The notes under the pieces were generated by a model that worked only from the letters and a program-made list of their open reading frames with translations, searched no databases and had not been told where the DNA came from. Positions 8,749-18,182 of a stretch of 42,715 nucleotides of DNA are shown piece after piece. This DNA is from Corallochytrium limacisporum (Eukaryota; Opisthokonta). Numbering within the stretch: the first letter of the stretch is position 1; each line of letters starts with the position of its first letter. Both the position numbers and the translations under genes were made by a program. The stretch is from assembly GCA_002811645.1 (NCBI GenBank), contig PDIP01000100.1, forward strand, positions 43,827 through 86,541, given 5' to 3'.

Positions 8749-11700
8749 ATGATCAGGAAGTGGGTGCCAGCGAAGCCGGAAGAGGGCAATCCCTTTGGCT
8801 GGACAGCTAGCAATGCCTCAAGATCTTCAGGATCTCCCCCTCCAGGACCCGGAGAGAGCAGTGAGGACTTGGAAGCCGCTGAATCGCAAACCACAAACCG
8901 GATCTTGTTCCCTGATCAAACGGCACAGACAGATCAGTTAGGATCAGGTTCAACAAAAGTGAAAAAGACATGGAGAGTTGATGTCCACGGTCGCAAGCAC
9001 TTGAGTTTCCTCGCTTGGGACTTTGCCCCTGCCGACACAGTGATCCACCCTTCTTTTGGATCCGTTGCGGTCCCACTGCAACGCCTTCGCGCGGAAGCAC
9101 TGCACAGATCAATGCGTAGCAGCAGCTCTGGCTCCTCCGCCTTTGGTGACTCGGAAACTACTATGTCGTCCGTGGCTGCCGTTCCGTGGCTGGTCCAGCC
9201 CTTCCATCGTCTTCCACTGATTACTGCGCTTCTCTACGACGGTGGTGTCTTCAAACGGAGCGATTGGTGCTTCGCTGACGACGACGCGACACTGTTCGCT
9301 GTCTATCCACGGATGGTGGAAGACAAAGTGCGCCACGTAGTATCCGAGAGACCCGATAATGGCCGCTATAACATCGGAGATGTTGTCGCTGTCTTTCACA
9401 ACGAACGCGTTCGGAGCATTGAGGGCCATGGTCAGTGCTCTACGGCAATTCAGCGCATGGTTTCTCCATGTCGGTACGCGGTTGTCATGCCCGCTCCTGC
9501 CGAACGACAGTTTGCACTTCTCCTTGCTCCGCTGATGTCGAAGAAGCAACGCAGACAGGCCGTCTCCGTGTCCCGGAAGCTGGAACGTGACAGAGAGAGG
9601 GAACGGAAAAGAAAAGAGAGGGAGCACCAACAAGCAGAGCAATTGCAGGCAATAGCGGAGTCGGTAGCGACGCCCAAACCGCCGAGCGAAGTCATTCCCA
9701 CGGCCTCATCTCCGGTGGTGGACTTGAAGCCCTCTCTGCAACCGGCTTCAGACCAGGCCACGCCACAGAAGAAGAGGCAGACCAATCGCGAACAGCATGA
9801 TCACCATGATGCTGTACACGAGTGGAACGTGAGCATGGACCTGGTTGCGGATGAGAACCTGAAGCCACGCAAAGTGTACGCTGAGGACTACATTGCTTTC
9901 GTCAATGGAGCCATTGATCTTAAACTAGTGTATATACCCGGATCATCTTCATCTTCTTCAGTGTCCAGGACACCGACAGGGTCGTCCATGACCTCATCCG
10001 CGACGATCACAGGTGGAGAACAAGAAGATTCTGACAGTAACATAGACGACAACATCAAAATCATGCCTGATGACGATGATGAGAGAAGCCAAGGGAAATC
10101 AAACTCTTCCAAACAAAGGGAATGGCAGACAGTAGGAATGACGCCGAATCCTGGTGAAGTATGGGCCATCAAATGTCCGGATCATGGCGCCATAAACGGT
10201 GCTGGAGGCTTTCAGTTAGTCCTTGTCATTGGCGACAGGACTGATTGTCGCTCCGATCCACTCGCGAAGGCCACCCTCGAATTGCGCAGACAACGGGACA
10301 AATCTCTGTCTACACTATCACATCGGGACGTCGACATGGGCACAACCGACAAGCCCCCTCCAAAGCGCCGCAAAGTGTACTCTGCCGCTTCTTCAAGGAC
10401 ATGTAAGGTTGTGCAGTGCCTTCGCATTCAACGCTCCGCGACTGTACCGGATTTACCATTGTTTGTCTGCCGCCCGAATCCTCGGTGTGCGTGTTATGGA
10501 GTACCTGAAGCAATCTTCCATCACCGTGTGCCATTTCGACCATATGCGCTGCTATGTGGGGCGGTTGGATTGCTTGTGGATCCTTCGTGTCTGGGTTACG
10601 GCCGTCTACCGACAACATCAGCAAACCAGCCCGGTCACCAACCTAGTGAGCATGTTCACGCGCCGAAGAAGCACAAAGAGCGCTCTAGTGTAGTGGAATA
10701 TGAGGGTTGTGAAGACGAAGACGATTGCTTATTGTTCGGTACGAATTCGGCCCGAACCAACACCAATGGTAGTCATCTGGGTGATAGTCGCGACGACGGC
10801 GATGATGATCACCCAATCCTAGATTTTCCGGAACCAGACACTATCAAAGAAGATGGGATGGCTGCCTGGACCGGCTTACGACCCGAAGCCCACAGGCTGC
10901 AGAGCTATGTCCCACTATCCGAGATTGAGGATATGGATGCCGCTTGGCACCACGCGACAACAAGCCTTGGAAGCCAGGCGATGCCGCCTGAGCTCTGTGC
11001 CCGTCTCGCGCGCCTCCAAAAGTCTACGGCAAAACGCGAGAAAGATCGCCTGGCCGCTGCCCGGAGACAGGCGGTCATTGACCGTCGGGCACGACTCGCA
11101 CAAGTACGCGAGCAGAATGTCCGCCGGCGCGAGGAGGAGCGACAGCGCCGGGCGCAGTGGCAAGAGGAACAGAAGCAGCGCCGTGCCAAGCAGCGTGAAG
11201 AGAACGCACGGCAGACCGACAAAGAGCGACGCCGGCGCTTTGAGTTTGAACGGCAAAATGAGGAAACTGAGCGCGACGCCGTGGCACAGCTCCAAGCGGC
11301 GTCTGCGGAAATTCGCGCACAACGCATGATGCAGCGTCTTCAGCGCAAAGGTCAAGTCTTCCAGAAGTCAACAAAGGCCACAGAGGCATTGGACTGCATG
11401 GAGATTGAAGACGGGCAGATTAAGACGGAGAAAGAGTTGCCAAACGCTCAATGCCCGGAGGATAGCATGACCGGCATGGATCACATGTACGCGACCTGTG
11501 CAACATGTCATCAGGAGTTTTGGTTCATGAACCTCGTCCGGTGCGACATATGCCGCGCTCTGCACCATTACCAATGCCTTGCGCCAGTCACGGAAACGGA
11601 TGCGCTATCGGAAGAGAATAGAAATGAAGGGGTGGAGACCGCCCTCGCTGTGGATCCGAGCCTCCGCCAGCATTTGACCTGTGTTCCGTGTGTGCCAGAC

Positions 11701-13359
11701 CTGCAAGGACCGGTCAATATTGAAACCGATTACATTTGCGGCGTCAGGGCGTATGGGACCGACCGTGAAGTTCATGTCCTTGTTCTGCGCAGTTTGGTGT
11801 CCGATCCGAAAACTAGCTTCGGTGACGCAGTGGCGGAGAGGAGTGCCACAAATGGATTGGACAATAGCACAGAGGCACACGGAGACCAGTTCCCGGCCTT
11901 GTTCCAGTCCTCGTCAGTGCCACTCCAACGCTGTACTCTTCGTCAGCTTTTAACGGATTTTGGAGCCGACGGTGTCGCACTGTGGGCGAGATTCTGTCTG
12001 CGTGACCCGGCCGCTTCGGAAGCGGTTGTGTTCGCTCCAGGTGGCAACAGTCTACTGTCGATGTTGCGATACCAGTCAACGAGCGCAATGCTGCACTGTT
12101 TGAGGACGGTGCTCCCGGGTGGGATCACGCGGTGCATGTATTTCATGGCCGGCAACGGCCGGCCGTTTGGCATCATTCAGTATCTGAATGTGTTCACGGA
12201 GCGAGAGCTTGCTGTTCTGGAGCAGCACGTGCATGAGCAAATCGCTCACGCAGATTTCCTTGACCATGAAAAGCGAAGATCTGCCCTTGAACAGGAAGAA
12301 CCGGCAAACGGGAGTGGCCAGGGTCATACTGAGTTCAATAGAGAGGAAGGTATGCAGGACAGTGGTGTACTGGCCGAACCCGGATCAGAGACGTGTAAGG
12401 ATGTGTCATCGAAGAGGACTACGTCCACTGCCGAGCTCAAGCTGGTACCTAAGTCCGAATCTGACTTTGATTCCGACACTCGACGATCATTTGCAACGGG
12501 TTTAGACGACCGCCGGATCACCGCCAAGCGCCTCAAGATCTTCTATGGCCACCGGTATGTCTACCGCGCGCGGGATCGAACCTACGAGGATCGCCTCTAC
12601 GCGGATGTAGCCAGCATGCCAGAACTGCATAGCCGAACATGGTCGGAGATTGCGACGCGGTGCCAGTTGGAGCCGGACGGGCATGACCCGCATGCGTTTC
12701 TTACCTTTCCCGAGGTGCAGAGACTTGAGCAGGAGATCACGAGGACCTCGTCTTCGGTACAGTATGGACCAGTGGCGTCGCCATCGTTGCTTACGTCTGC
12801 TCGACCGCAATACAAGGCCATGACGAGCTCTGTGATCAACGTGTACCTCCCCGGAGGTGGCTTGGGCCTGCATACTGACTCCATGGCCCTTTTCGACACG
12901 CCTATCGTCAGTCTCAAGCTGTTCGGCGAATCTGACCTCTGTTTCGGCGGTCGTTCCGTTGGAAAAGTTCTGTCCGAGCAGAAATTCAGCATGCCTCGAA
13001 ACTGCGTGACGCTCATGTACGGTTATGCGGCATTGGGAACGAGGCACTGTGTCCGTGGTAAGGCTGTGCCATTCAACGCGACGCTACTCTGGCGTCGTGC
13101 TCGCAGCGAGAGCCTGATCCAAGCCACCGGTCCAACCGCAGCGCAAACGGGCGATCGGTATTCCCGAGTGAACATTACGGGTGATTTATGTGATGTAAGC
13201 GGCAGTACCAAGACCCACGACACGACGATGGGATCCATAGACCTGTCCAATGCGACCGACACCATGCTGATGAAAGACGACATGTCCCTACATTCTCCCA
13301 TCCATCAGCAGCAAGTCAATAGGGTAGCAACTGGAACTCCCACAACGACAGCAGAATGA
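8749..13359 (+). CDS. PHD-finger and AlkB-like 2OG oxygenase fusion protein
   Basis: One open frame of 1536 residues from its first ATG. The frame is open a little further upstream, so a preceding exon is possible. Order: an N-terminal half with no named domain, low-complexity linkers and acidic patches; a very basic Arg/Gln/Glu coiled coil (about 758-868); and a C4HC3 PHD-type zinc finger with ligands C917, C920, C932, C935, H940, C943, C978 and C981. A C-terminal AlkB-type domain (about 1260-1455) contains SVINVYLPGGGLGLHTDS and IVSLKLFG. Its iron ligands are H1375, D1377 and H1433. The first Arg of the AlkB R-x5-R motif is replaced by Asn (N1443), while the second is kept (R1449). AlkB enzymes demethylate nucleic acids or proteins, and PHD fingers read histone tails. 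A chromatin-targeted demethylase is therefore a reasonable inference; the true substrate is unknown. Confidence 0.85.
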   Translation: MIRKWVPAKPEEGNPFGWTASNASRSSGSPPPGPGESSEDLEAAESQTTNRILFPDQTAQTDQLGSGSTKVKKTWRVDVHGRKHLSFLAWDFAPADTVIHPSFGSVAVPLQRLRAEALHRSMRSSSSGSSAFGDSETTMSSVAAVPWLVQPFHRLPLITALLYDGGVFKRSDWCFADDDATLFAVYPRMVEDKVRHVVSERPDNGRYNIGDVVAVFHNERVRSIEGHGQCSTAIQRMVSPCRYAVVMPAPAERQFALLLAPLMSKKQRRQAVSVSRKLERDRERERKRKEREHQQAEQLQAIAESVATPKPPSEVIPTASSPVVDLKPSLQPASDQATPQKKRQTNREQHDHHDAVHEWNVSMDLVADENLKPRKVYAEDYIAFVNGAIDLKLVYIPGSSSSSSVSRTPTGSSMTSSATITGGEQEDSDSNIDDNIKIMPDDDDERSQGKSNSSKQREWQTVGMTPNPGEVWAIKCPDHGAINGAGGFQLVLVIGDRTDCRSDPLAKATLELRRQRDKSLSTLSHRDVDMGTTDKPPPKRRKVYSAASSRTCKVVQCLRIQRSATVPDLPLFVCRPNPRCACYGVPEAIFHHRVPFRPYALLCGAVGLLVDPSCLGYGRLPTTSANQPGHQPSEHVHAPKKHKERSSVVEYEGCEDEDDCLLFGTNSARTNTNGSHLGDSRDDGDDDHPILDFPEPDTIKEDGMAAWTGLRPEAHRLQSYVPLSEIEDMDAAWHHATTSLGSQAMPPELCARLARLQKSTAKREKDRLAAARRQAVIDRRARLAQVREQNVRRREEERQRRAQWQEEQKQRRAKQREENARQTDKERRRRFEFERQNEETERDAVAQLQAASAEIRAQRMMQRLQRKGQVFQKSTKATEALDCMEIEDGQIKTEKELPNAQCPEDSMTGMDHMYATCATCHQEFWFMNLVRCDICRALHHYQCLAPVTETDALSEENRNEGVETALAVDPSLRQHLTCVPCVPDLQGPVNIETDYICGVRAYGTDREVHVLVLRSLVSDPKTSFGDAVAERSATNGLDNSTEAHGDQFPALFQSSSVPLQRCTLRQLLTDFGADGVALWARFCLRDPAASEAVVFAPGGNSLLSMLRYQSTSAMLHCLRTVLPGGITRCMYFMAGNGRPFGIIQYLNVFTERELAVLEQHVHEQIAHADFLDHEKRRSALEQEEPANGSGQGHTEFNREEGMQDSGVLAEPGSETCKDVSSKRTTSTAELKLVPKSESDFDSDTRRSFATGLDDRRITAKRLKIFYGHRYVYRARDRTYEDRLYADVASMPELHSRTWSEIATRCQLEPDGHDPHAFLTFPEVQRLEQEITRTSSSVQYGPVASPSLLTSARPQYKAMTSSVINVYLPGGGLGLHTDSMALFDTPIVSLKLFGESDLCFGGRSVGKVLSEQKFSMPRNCVTLMYGYAALGTRHCVRGKAVPFNATLLWRRARSESLIQATGPTAAQTGDRYSRVNITGDLCDVSGSTKTHDTTMGSIDLSNATDTMLMKDDMSLHSPIHQQQVNRVATGTPTTTAE

Positions 13360-14241
13360 TTGAGACAAAAAGAGTACAAAAAATCACGAACTAATAGAGT
13401 AATCAAGTCTGACAAAGCAAACAGTGTCTCTGTTTGGAGTAATTTGTTGTTTGAACGAATGCTTTATGATGCAAGAAATAATGTATAGCATTTGAGCTTC
13501 CTCTTGACAGGAGACCATAGACATCTGCTGTCACGCTCTGGAATCCAGTCCAATGTTCAAAGTGTTTGGCTTCATGACCAGTCACAACCATGGCATAATT
13601 TGAAACGGACAAGGTCTCGAGATCAATCAATAGCACCATGTTAACCATGCTGTTCACAGTCCCACTTGCAACACTCTGAGCATGCTAATATCTGCTCAAA
13701 CTTTAAGTTGCAGGGCCCTTGATACAGGCATGGTGAAGAAACATGTTGTTATGAAAAAGATATTCTTTAAAGCGAGTTGCTAGAAACCTTCCCTTGCCGC
13801 ACCATCATAAATGGTACGTACCAGAGTGTGGAACGATGAACATAGAACAAAAGGGCCAGAACAGTCACTGCACATGGTCATTTCCTCTCCAGTCAAGACA
13901 TATCAGCACAATGCCAGGAGAATGAAAATATGCTATGCTAAAAAACGATTGTGGTCAAAAATTTCCCACTACCCGGGAGCAATACTGAAACCGTACACTC
14001 CGAAAAAGAAAACCAAAAAATACCTTCGATCGGTCCCGATAGAAGATCAAAGCCCTCAGACATCTAAGGCGTTAACATGGTTCGAACATGATACCGAGTT
14101 CTTCTCCTTTCATTCCGGATCGAAAATGTTTCCGTTTTTCTGATTCTTCTTATTGCCCGGTAGTACAAGAAATCATTGTGTTGAGTTTTGTGATCAGCGT
14201 TAAGGTTGGAACTATCTGCACTTTTTAAAAAGACAATGCAT
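13360..14241. other. convergent spacer between AlkB/PHD gene and eS27
   Basis: This is 882 bases of fairly A+T-rich sequence between the 3' ends of two converging genes. It holds both 3' untranslated regions. Short frames on either strand (for example + 13811-14143 and - 13403-13657) have no recognisable domain. Confidence 0.6.
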
Positions 14242-14496
14242 TTAGCTCAGTTTCTTGCGGAAAGAGCAACCGTTCATGAGGTGGCACTTGCCACCGGTGG
14301 GCTGGCACAAGACCTGAGAGCAGCTACCGCACTGGACGACGCTCTGGGCGTGGCTGAACACAGTGGTGATGGCAAAGCAACCCGGGCACTTAACGTCCAT
14401 GAAGTAACTGTTGGGGGACTGAACCAAGCGCTTCAGCTTGTGGCGGCGCAGCTCGTCGTCCTTGGAGGGATGCAGGAGATCAGTAGCGAGAGGCAT
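14242..14496 (-). CDS. RPS27: 40S ribosomal protein eS27
   Basis: The product is 84 residues, the full length of eukaryotic eS27, a zinc-binding component of the small ribosomal subunit. It starts [11 protein letters not shown] as in animal homologues. It contains the hallmark [18 protein letters not shown], the TTVFSHAQ segment and LCQPTGGK. The zinc finger cysteines are C37, C40, C56 and C59. The C-terminal tail ([15 protein letters not shown]) is slightly unusual: Cys-His-Leu-Met replaces the common Ala-Arg-Leu-Thr. No intron interrupts it. It converges on the AlkB/PHD gene. Confidence 0.97.
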   Translation of the reverse strand: MPLATDLLHPSKDDELRRHKLKRLVQSPNSYFMDVKCPGCFAITTVFSHAQSVVQCGSCSQVLCQPTGGKCHLMNGCSFRKKLS

Positions 14497-14522
14497 GTTT
14501 GTTAATTTAAAAGTCTGACCCG

Positions 14523-14530
14523 TTATATAA
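14523..14530 (-). promoter_or_regulatory. TATA-like sequence upstream of eS27
   Basis: TTATATAA, symmetric on both strands, lies 27-34 bases upstream of the eS27 ATG. If it is the TATA box, the leader would be only a few bases, so it may be incidental or sit inside a leader or leader intron. Confidence 0.25.
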
Positions 14531-16353
14531 CACTAACTTGTAAAGGATATCCTATGCTACTCAAGAGAATGAACTACCTTAAGGTCTGATCGGTTTTGTA
14601 CCTCAGCATGTGAGTGTGATTGTAATTATAAGCACATGAGCTCCCTATTACGATAACACACCCATTCATCCTCCTGCGCTCTCTCCCACAATCCCATTCA
14701 TTTCCACACACAGTGTTAACTAAAGCTTTCAGGACTGCGTGCAAAGTGATCCAGGCGAAACAAATGCCTGCGAGCCGCATGAAACGTTGGCAGCAGAAAG
14801 TGCTCTTGCCCTTTGACGTCCACTCCGAAGCCAAGACCGCCCGGAACTTGGAGGAACGTCGAAACTCAGAGAGAGTGAGCGATTTCAGGAGCCCAGTGCA
14901 GTACATTCAGTACTCAAAAGCGAATACACCTTCCCCGGCCCCCCTTCCCGAGGCCCCTCCCTCTTCTTTCCAAATTCTTGAAGCTCCTTCGGCATAGTGA
15001 ATGAACTGAAAATTGGGCCTTTGTTGCAAATTCCGGTACTTTAGTACTGCGATCTGAACCGAGTCCCCGAGAGCAGCTGCTCTGTCCCCACTTCAACTCC
15101 CGTCCTACCCCCATCTTTCGGGACTATTCGTGGCCATTCACGGAGAATGGTCCCATTTTCCCAGGCCATTCACTATTAAACATTAGATAAATTGCGCACG
15201 TGGGGAGGGGTAGAGCCCGTCACAATTGGTCTTGGCAGTGAAGCCAAAAATGTGACGGAGGGCAGCCCGCGGTGGGACCGACGGAGAGCCCTCAAATTTT
15301 CTCCGAAATTAGCGAAATTCAGCGGCCCCTACTTTCCGGGAGAGGGGGTGATGGAATTTTCCAAAATTTTCTTATAAAAATTGTGTGTGAAATTGATTTA
15401 TTTGTGTGTGTTTTTCAGCTTTCATATATTTAGTATTGATATTCGGTTGGGTAGGGATACAGGGAGGGGTCGTTTTCCCTAAACAAAATGGACTCCTTTT
15501 TTTTTGGTTTTCGTCGCCGTTCCCTTTCCCCGTCTCCCCCACCCCAGTCTCCCCCACCCCAGTCTCCCCTGAGGCCTCCCCCCGGCCCGTGTCCAGTGGC
15601 CTGCACAGCGAAGGAGGGGTTCGGGCCCAAAGGGCGAGGGCGCTTGGTGGTTGGTCACATGGCTTCATCGCATCCCGCGACCATTTCGAAGACACGGGGT
15701 TCGCTCTCGTGTGTGTCCTTCTGGGGAGAGTTCGGTAGGGAATGTACTGCAATATTTGCAGAGGTTTTGGAGCGCATTGGAGGTCCCTGTCCGGGACTGT
15801 CGGGTGGTGGTGGAACCCATCGAGCGATGAAAATAAGGATAATTACATTCTTGTGAAGTTTAATTAAATATATTCATTATTGAGAACTTAGCAAACATAT
15901 TTTGGAGACATATATGTACACGAACCGTTGCGAAGGCCCTCCGAGGTACGGCACATAATACAGGCATGTGACTTGATTTTCTTCTCTCACTTTTATAGTT
16001 TCCGGATTATATAAAATTGATAAATTAGTGTAATTTTAAACCTTTTAGTAAAATACGTATATCAAATAGACATGTGCACTGAGCTCAGGGGACCGGCAAA
16101 GTCTTTGCCAATCGGCGATGTGTGCGTGTGTGTGTGATCCGTGCCAGAGTTGGTTCAGTACCAAATGCACTGCACAAACCCGCACAAACCAAATATGAAC
16201 CGCTCAGTCGAACAGGACAGGAAAGAAAAAAAAGAAAAGTCGGTGACGAGTCAGATATTCTGGTCGGCCTTCCCTGTGTTCCCTGAAATCGCGACCCTTT
16301 CGGAAAATCCGGCCGGTACTGCTCCGGTACCCGAGCCGGGGGGGGGGGGGGGG
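14531..16353. other. gene-poor, low-complexity region
   Basis: About 1.8 kb upstream of eS27 with no supported gene. A short tandem repeat of CCCCACCCCAGTCT lies at 15532-15568. AT-rich stretches around 15840-16060 contrast with C/G-rich ones around 14930-14960 and 15520-15600. A G16 run abuts the assembly gap. The short frames are Pro/Ser/Arg-rich products of simple sequence. Confidence 0.55.
15532..15568. repeat. short C-rich tandem repeat
   Basis: Roughly two and a half copies of a 14-base unit reading CCCCACCCCAGTCT. It is simple sequence without sign of function. Confidence 0.85.
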
Positions 16354-16558
16354 NNNNNNNNNNNNNNNNNNNNNNNNNNNNNNNNNNNNNNNNNNNNNNN
16401 NNNNNNNNNNNNNNNNNNNNNNNNNNNNNNNNNNNNNNNNNNNNNNNNNNNNNNNNNNNNNNNNNNNNNNNNNNNNNNNNNNNNNNNNNNNNNNNNNNNN
16501 NNNNNNNNNNNNNNNNNNNNNNNNNNNNNNNNNNNNNNNNNNNNNNNNNNNNNNNNNN
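16354..16558. other. assembly gap (205 N)
   Basis: An unbroken run of N starts directly after a 16-base G homopolymer (16338-16353), which probably caused the sequencing break. The true size and content are unknown. Confidence 0.99.
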
Positions 16559-17128
16559 GGTTTGTTGGTTTAAGTGAGTTTGTGCTACACATCCTGCCCG
16601 TGTAAACCGGTGACGTTGTCCAGAAAACTCTCGCTTCTGCGCTGGATTGGCCCGAATTGGGGAGGCGAGGGCAGAGGGGGGGGGGGGGAGATTCCTGGCT
16701 CCCTCCTCCCCCGGGGCTCCTCCTTCTGAGCTCTCCGAAATATAACTGAACCCCTTATATCCCTCACGGGTCTTCGTTAATCTGTGAGCAAAAAGACGGC
16801 TTTGGGAGTCGGTACTAGGAACGGCAGTTCCGAGGTTAGCAATGGGCGGTAGTGGACACTGTCAAGGTCATGATGCTCTCAATCCTCCAAGGAGGCTTCA
16901 CAAAGTTACTGCGTACCCAGATAAAGAGCATGTCATGAGCAAGCGCGTTGGGAGTGGGATACACGAAACGCCTCAAGTGGACACGGGCGACGATCGGAGT
17001 GAATCTGGTGAAAAGGAAGCCCACACAGCCGTCACCCATCCCTCCTCGTACACACTGCTTCTTGGGCCGGTCGGCCCCTCCTCCTTCTCCGGGGCCCTTT
17101 TCCCCCTTCTCCCTAACCTTTTTCCAAG
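16559..17128. other. sequence between the gap and a broken coding fragment
   Basis: No gene is recognised. A G11 run lies near 16677. The 3' end (about 17085-17128) is pyrimidine-rich and ends CTAACCTTTTTCCAAG, which looks like a branch site plus 3' splice acceptor for the fragment that follows. Confidence 0.5.
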
Positions 17129-17543
17129 ATCCTCAATGGTGCGATCGACGAGGACGTCTACCACGATCAGATGAGCATGGTCGTCGAATTGACAAACGCT
17201 TTCGAAGACCACGACATCGGACTCAACGGCAAGAGGACTGCTCGGTTGAGCAAAGAGGACATCCCCAGTGTCATTTACATGTTCTTTCCTGTCAAGGAAG
17301 ATGCCAAAGGAAGTGGACGCCATCGTGTCGACTGGCTTCGGCGTCAACTTCAAGGACATCGAGCCCGACCTGGCCACTAATTGTGATCTCTACTGTGTCC
17401 GCATTCGCGGCACGACGCTGAAGCGAAACGGCCGGCGTCCGAACGGCCTGTGTGAGAAGCGCATCGTTTGGGAACGCAATCGCGCCAAGCATAAGAAACT
17501 GGCAGGCAAGCGCAAAGGAAGAGGAAGGGCCAGGAAGATGTAA
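17129..17543 (+). pseudogene. broken coding fragment, faint DOCK-family resemblance
   Basis: Two overlapping frames look protein-like. The first (from about 17129) reads ILNGAIDEDVYHDQMSMVVE and continues to VIYMFFPVKEDAK. The second (about 17300 onward) reads VDAIVSTGFGVNFKDIEPDL and then DLYCVRIRG and GRRPNG before ending in a basic tail. The second part resembles the segment before the DHR-1 domain of DOCK GEFs, where F-x-D-L, DLY-x-V and RRP-x-G are typical. The shift of frame near 17290-17310 and the lack of any downstream DHR-2 region before the dehydrogenase gene suggest a truncated relic. It could instead be exons of an unrecognised spliced gene running from the gap. Confidence 0.3.
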
Positions 17544-17827
17544 CGGGTTGGCGAATGCTCATGATGGATCTGCTTCCGTACTGGAATCTCCAGCCCAAAG
17601 TCGTTCTCTAAGATCATACGGTGGGCAGAATCCGTGTGTGTGTACCATCCCCAAAAAAGCTAGGTCATAAAACTTCCCATCGCGATTGGAAACGTATTAG
17701 CACTGGCCCCGGTCTCGATGTGTCCAGTCCCAACCCAACCCACCTCCCAAATGTTCGCTGGTTCTTGCTTCCGTGCCGCGGAGTGTAAGGGGAGGGTTGG
17801 GGATGTAGCGTGACGGATACGTGGTTC

Positions 17828-17835
17828 TATAAATA
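17828..17835 (+). promoter_or_regulatory. TATA box
   Basis: TATAAATA followed by GGGCACTG fits a TATA box well. It is about 350 bases upstream of the dehydrogenase start, so it may drive that gene with a long or spliced leader. Confidence 0.4.
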
Positions 17836-17871
17836 GGGCACTGCCGTACACATTCCGTTTTGTACACACAA

Positions 17872-17888
17872 CCCCCCCCCCCGGGGGG
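17872..17888. repeat. poly-C/poly-G palindromic tract
   Basis: C11 is directly followed by G6, the same type of self-complementary tract as at 5734-5751 and 31444-31458. Confidence 0.9.
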
Positions 17889-18182
17889 CTTCCCTCTCCC
17901 GTGTTCCTATGATCTCTGCGCACTTGCACTGTGGCTCATTGGTTGGAGATGAGGTGAGGCGTCGGGCGTGCCATTTGTTGCCCGATCACTGGACTTCTCC
18001 AGCCGCGCTTCGGTTCCTTGTTTATTTCTATTTCTGGTGCGCTTTTCTATTTGGGAATCAACATTTCAGAAAGTGAATACTTGCATGATTTTCAGCATTC
18101 GGATTATTGCCTGAGGTTTGTTCGAAAGCAAAGGGAAGTCGACCATAGAAGAAGGCCAACAGGGCTATAATTCGAAGCGACC

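Larger units (their letters stand above)
17544..18182. other. 5' region of the alcohol dehydrogenase gene
   Basis: This is 639 bases with no supported gene. It contains a TATAAATA box (17828-17835) and a C11/G6 palindromic tract (17872-17888). The dehydrogenase ATG lies about 350 bases past the TATA box, so the leader is long or contains an intron. Confidence 0.5.

Noticed and set aside
13811-14143. 110-codon + strand frame downstream of the AlkB/PHD gene
   Set aside because: It has no family resemblance and lies in a convergent 3' region. It is better read as untranslated sequence.
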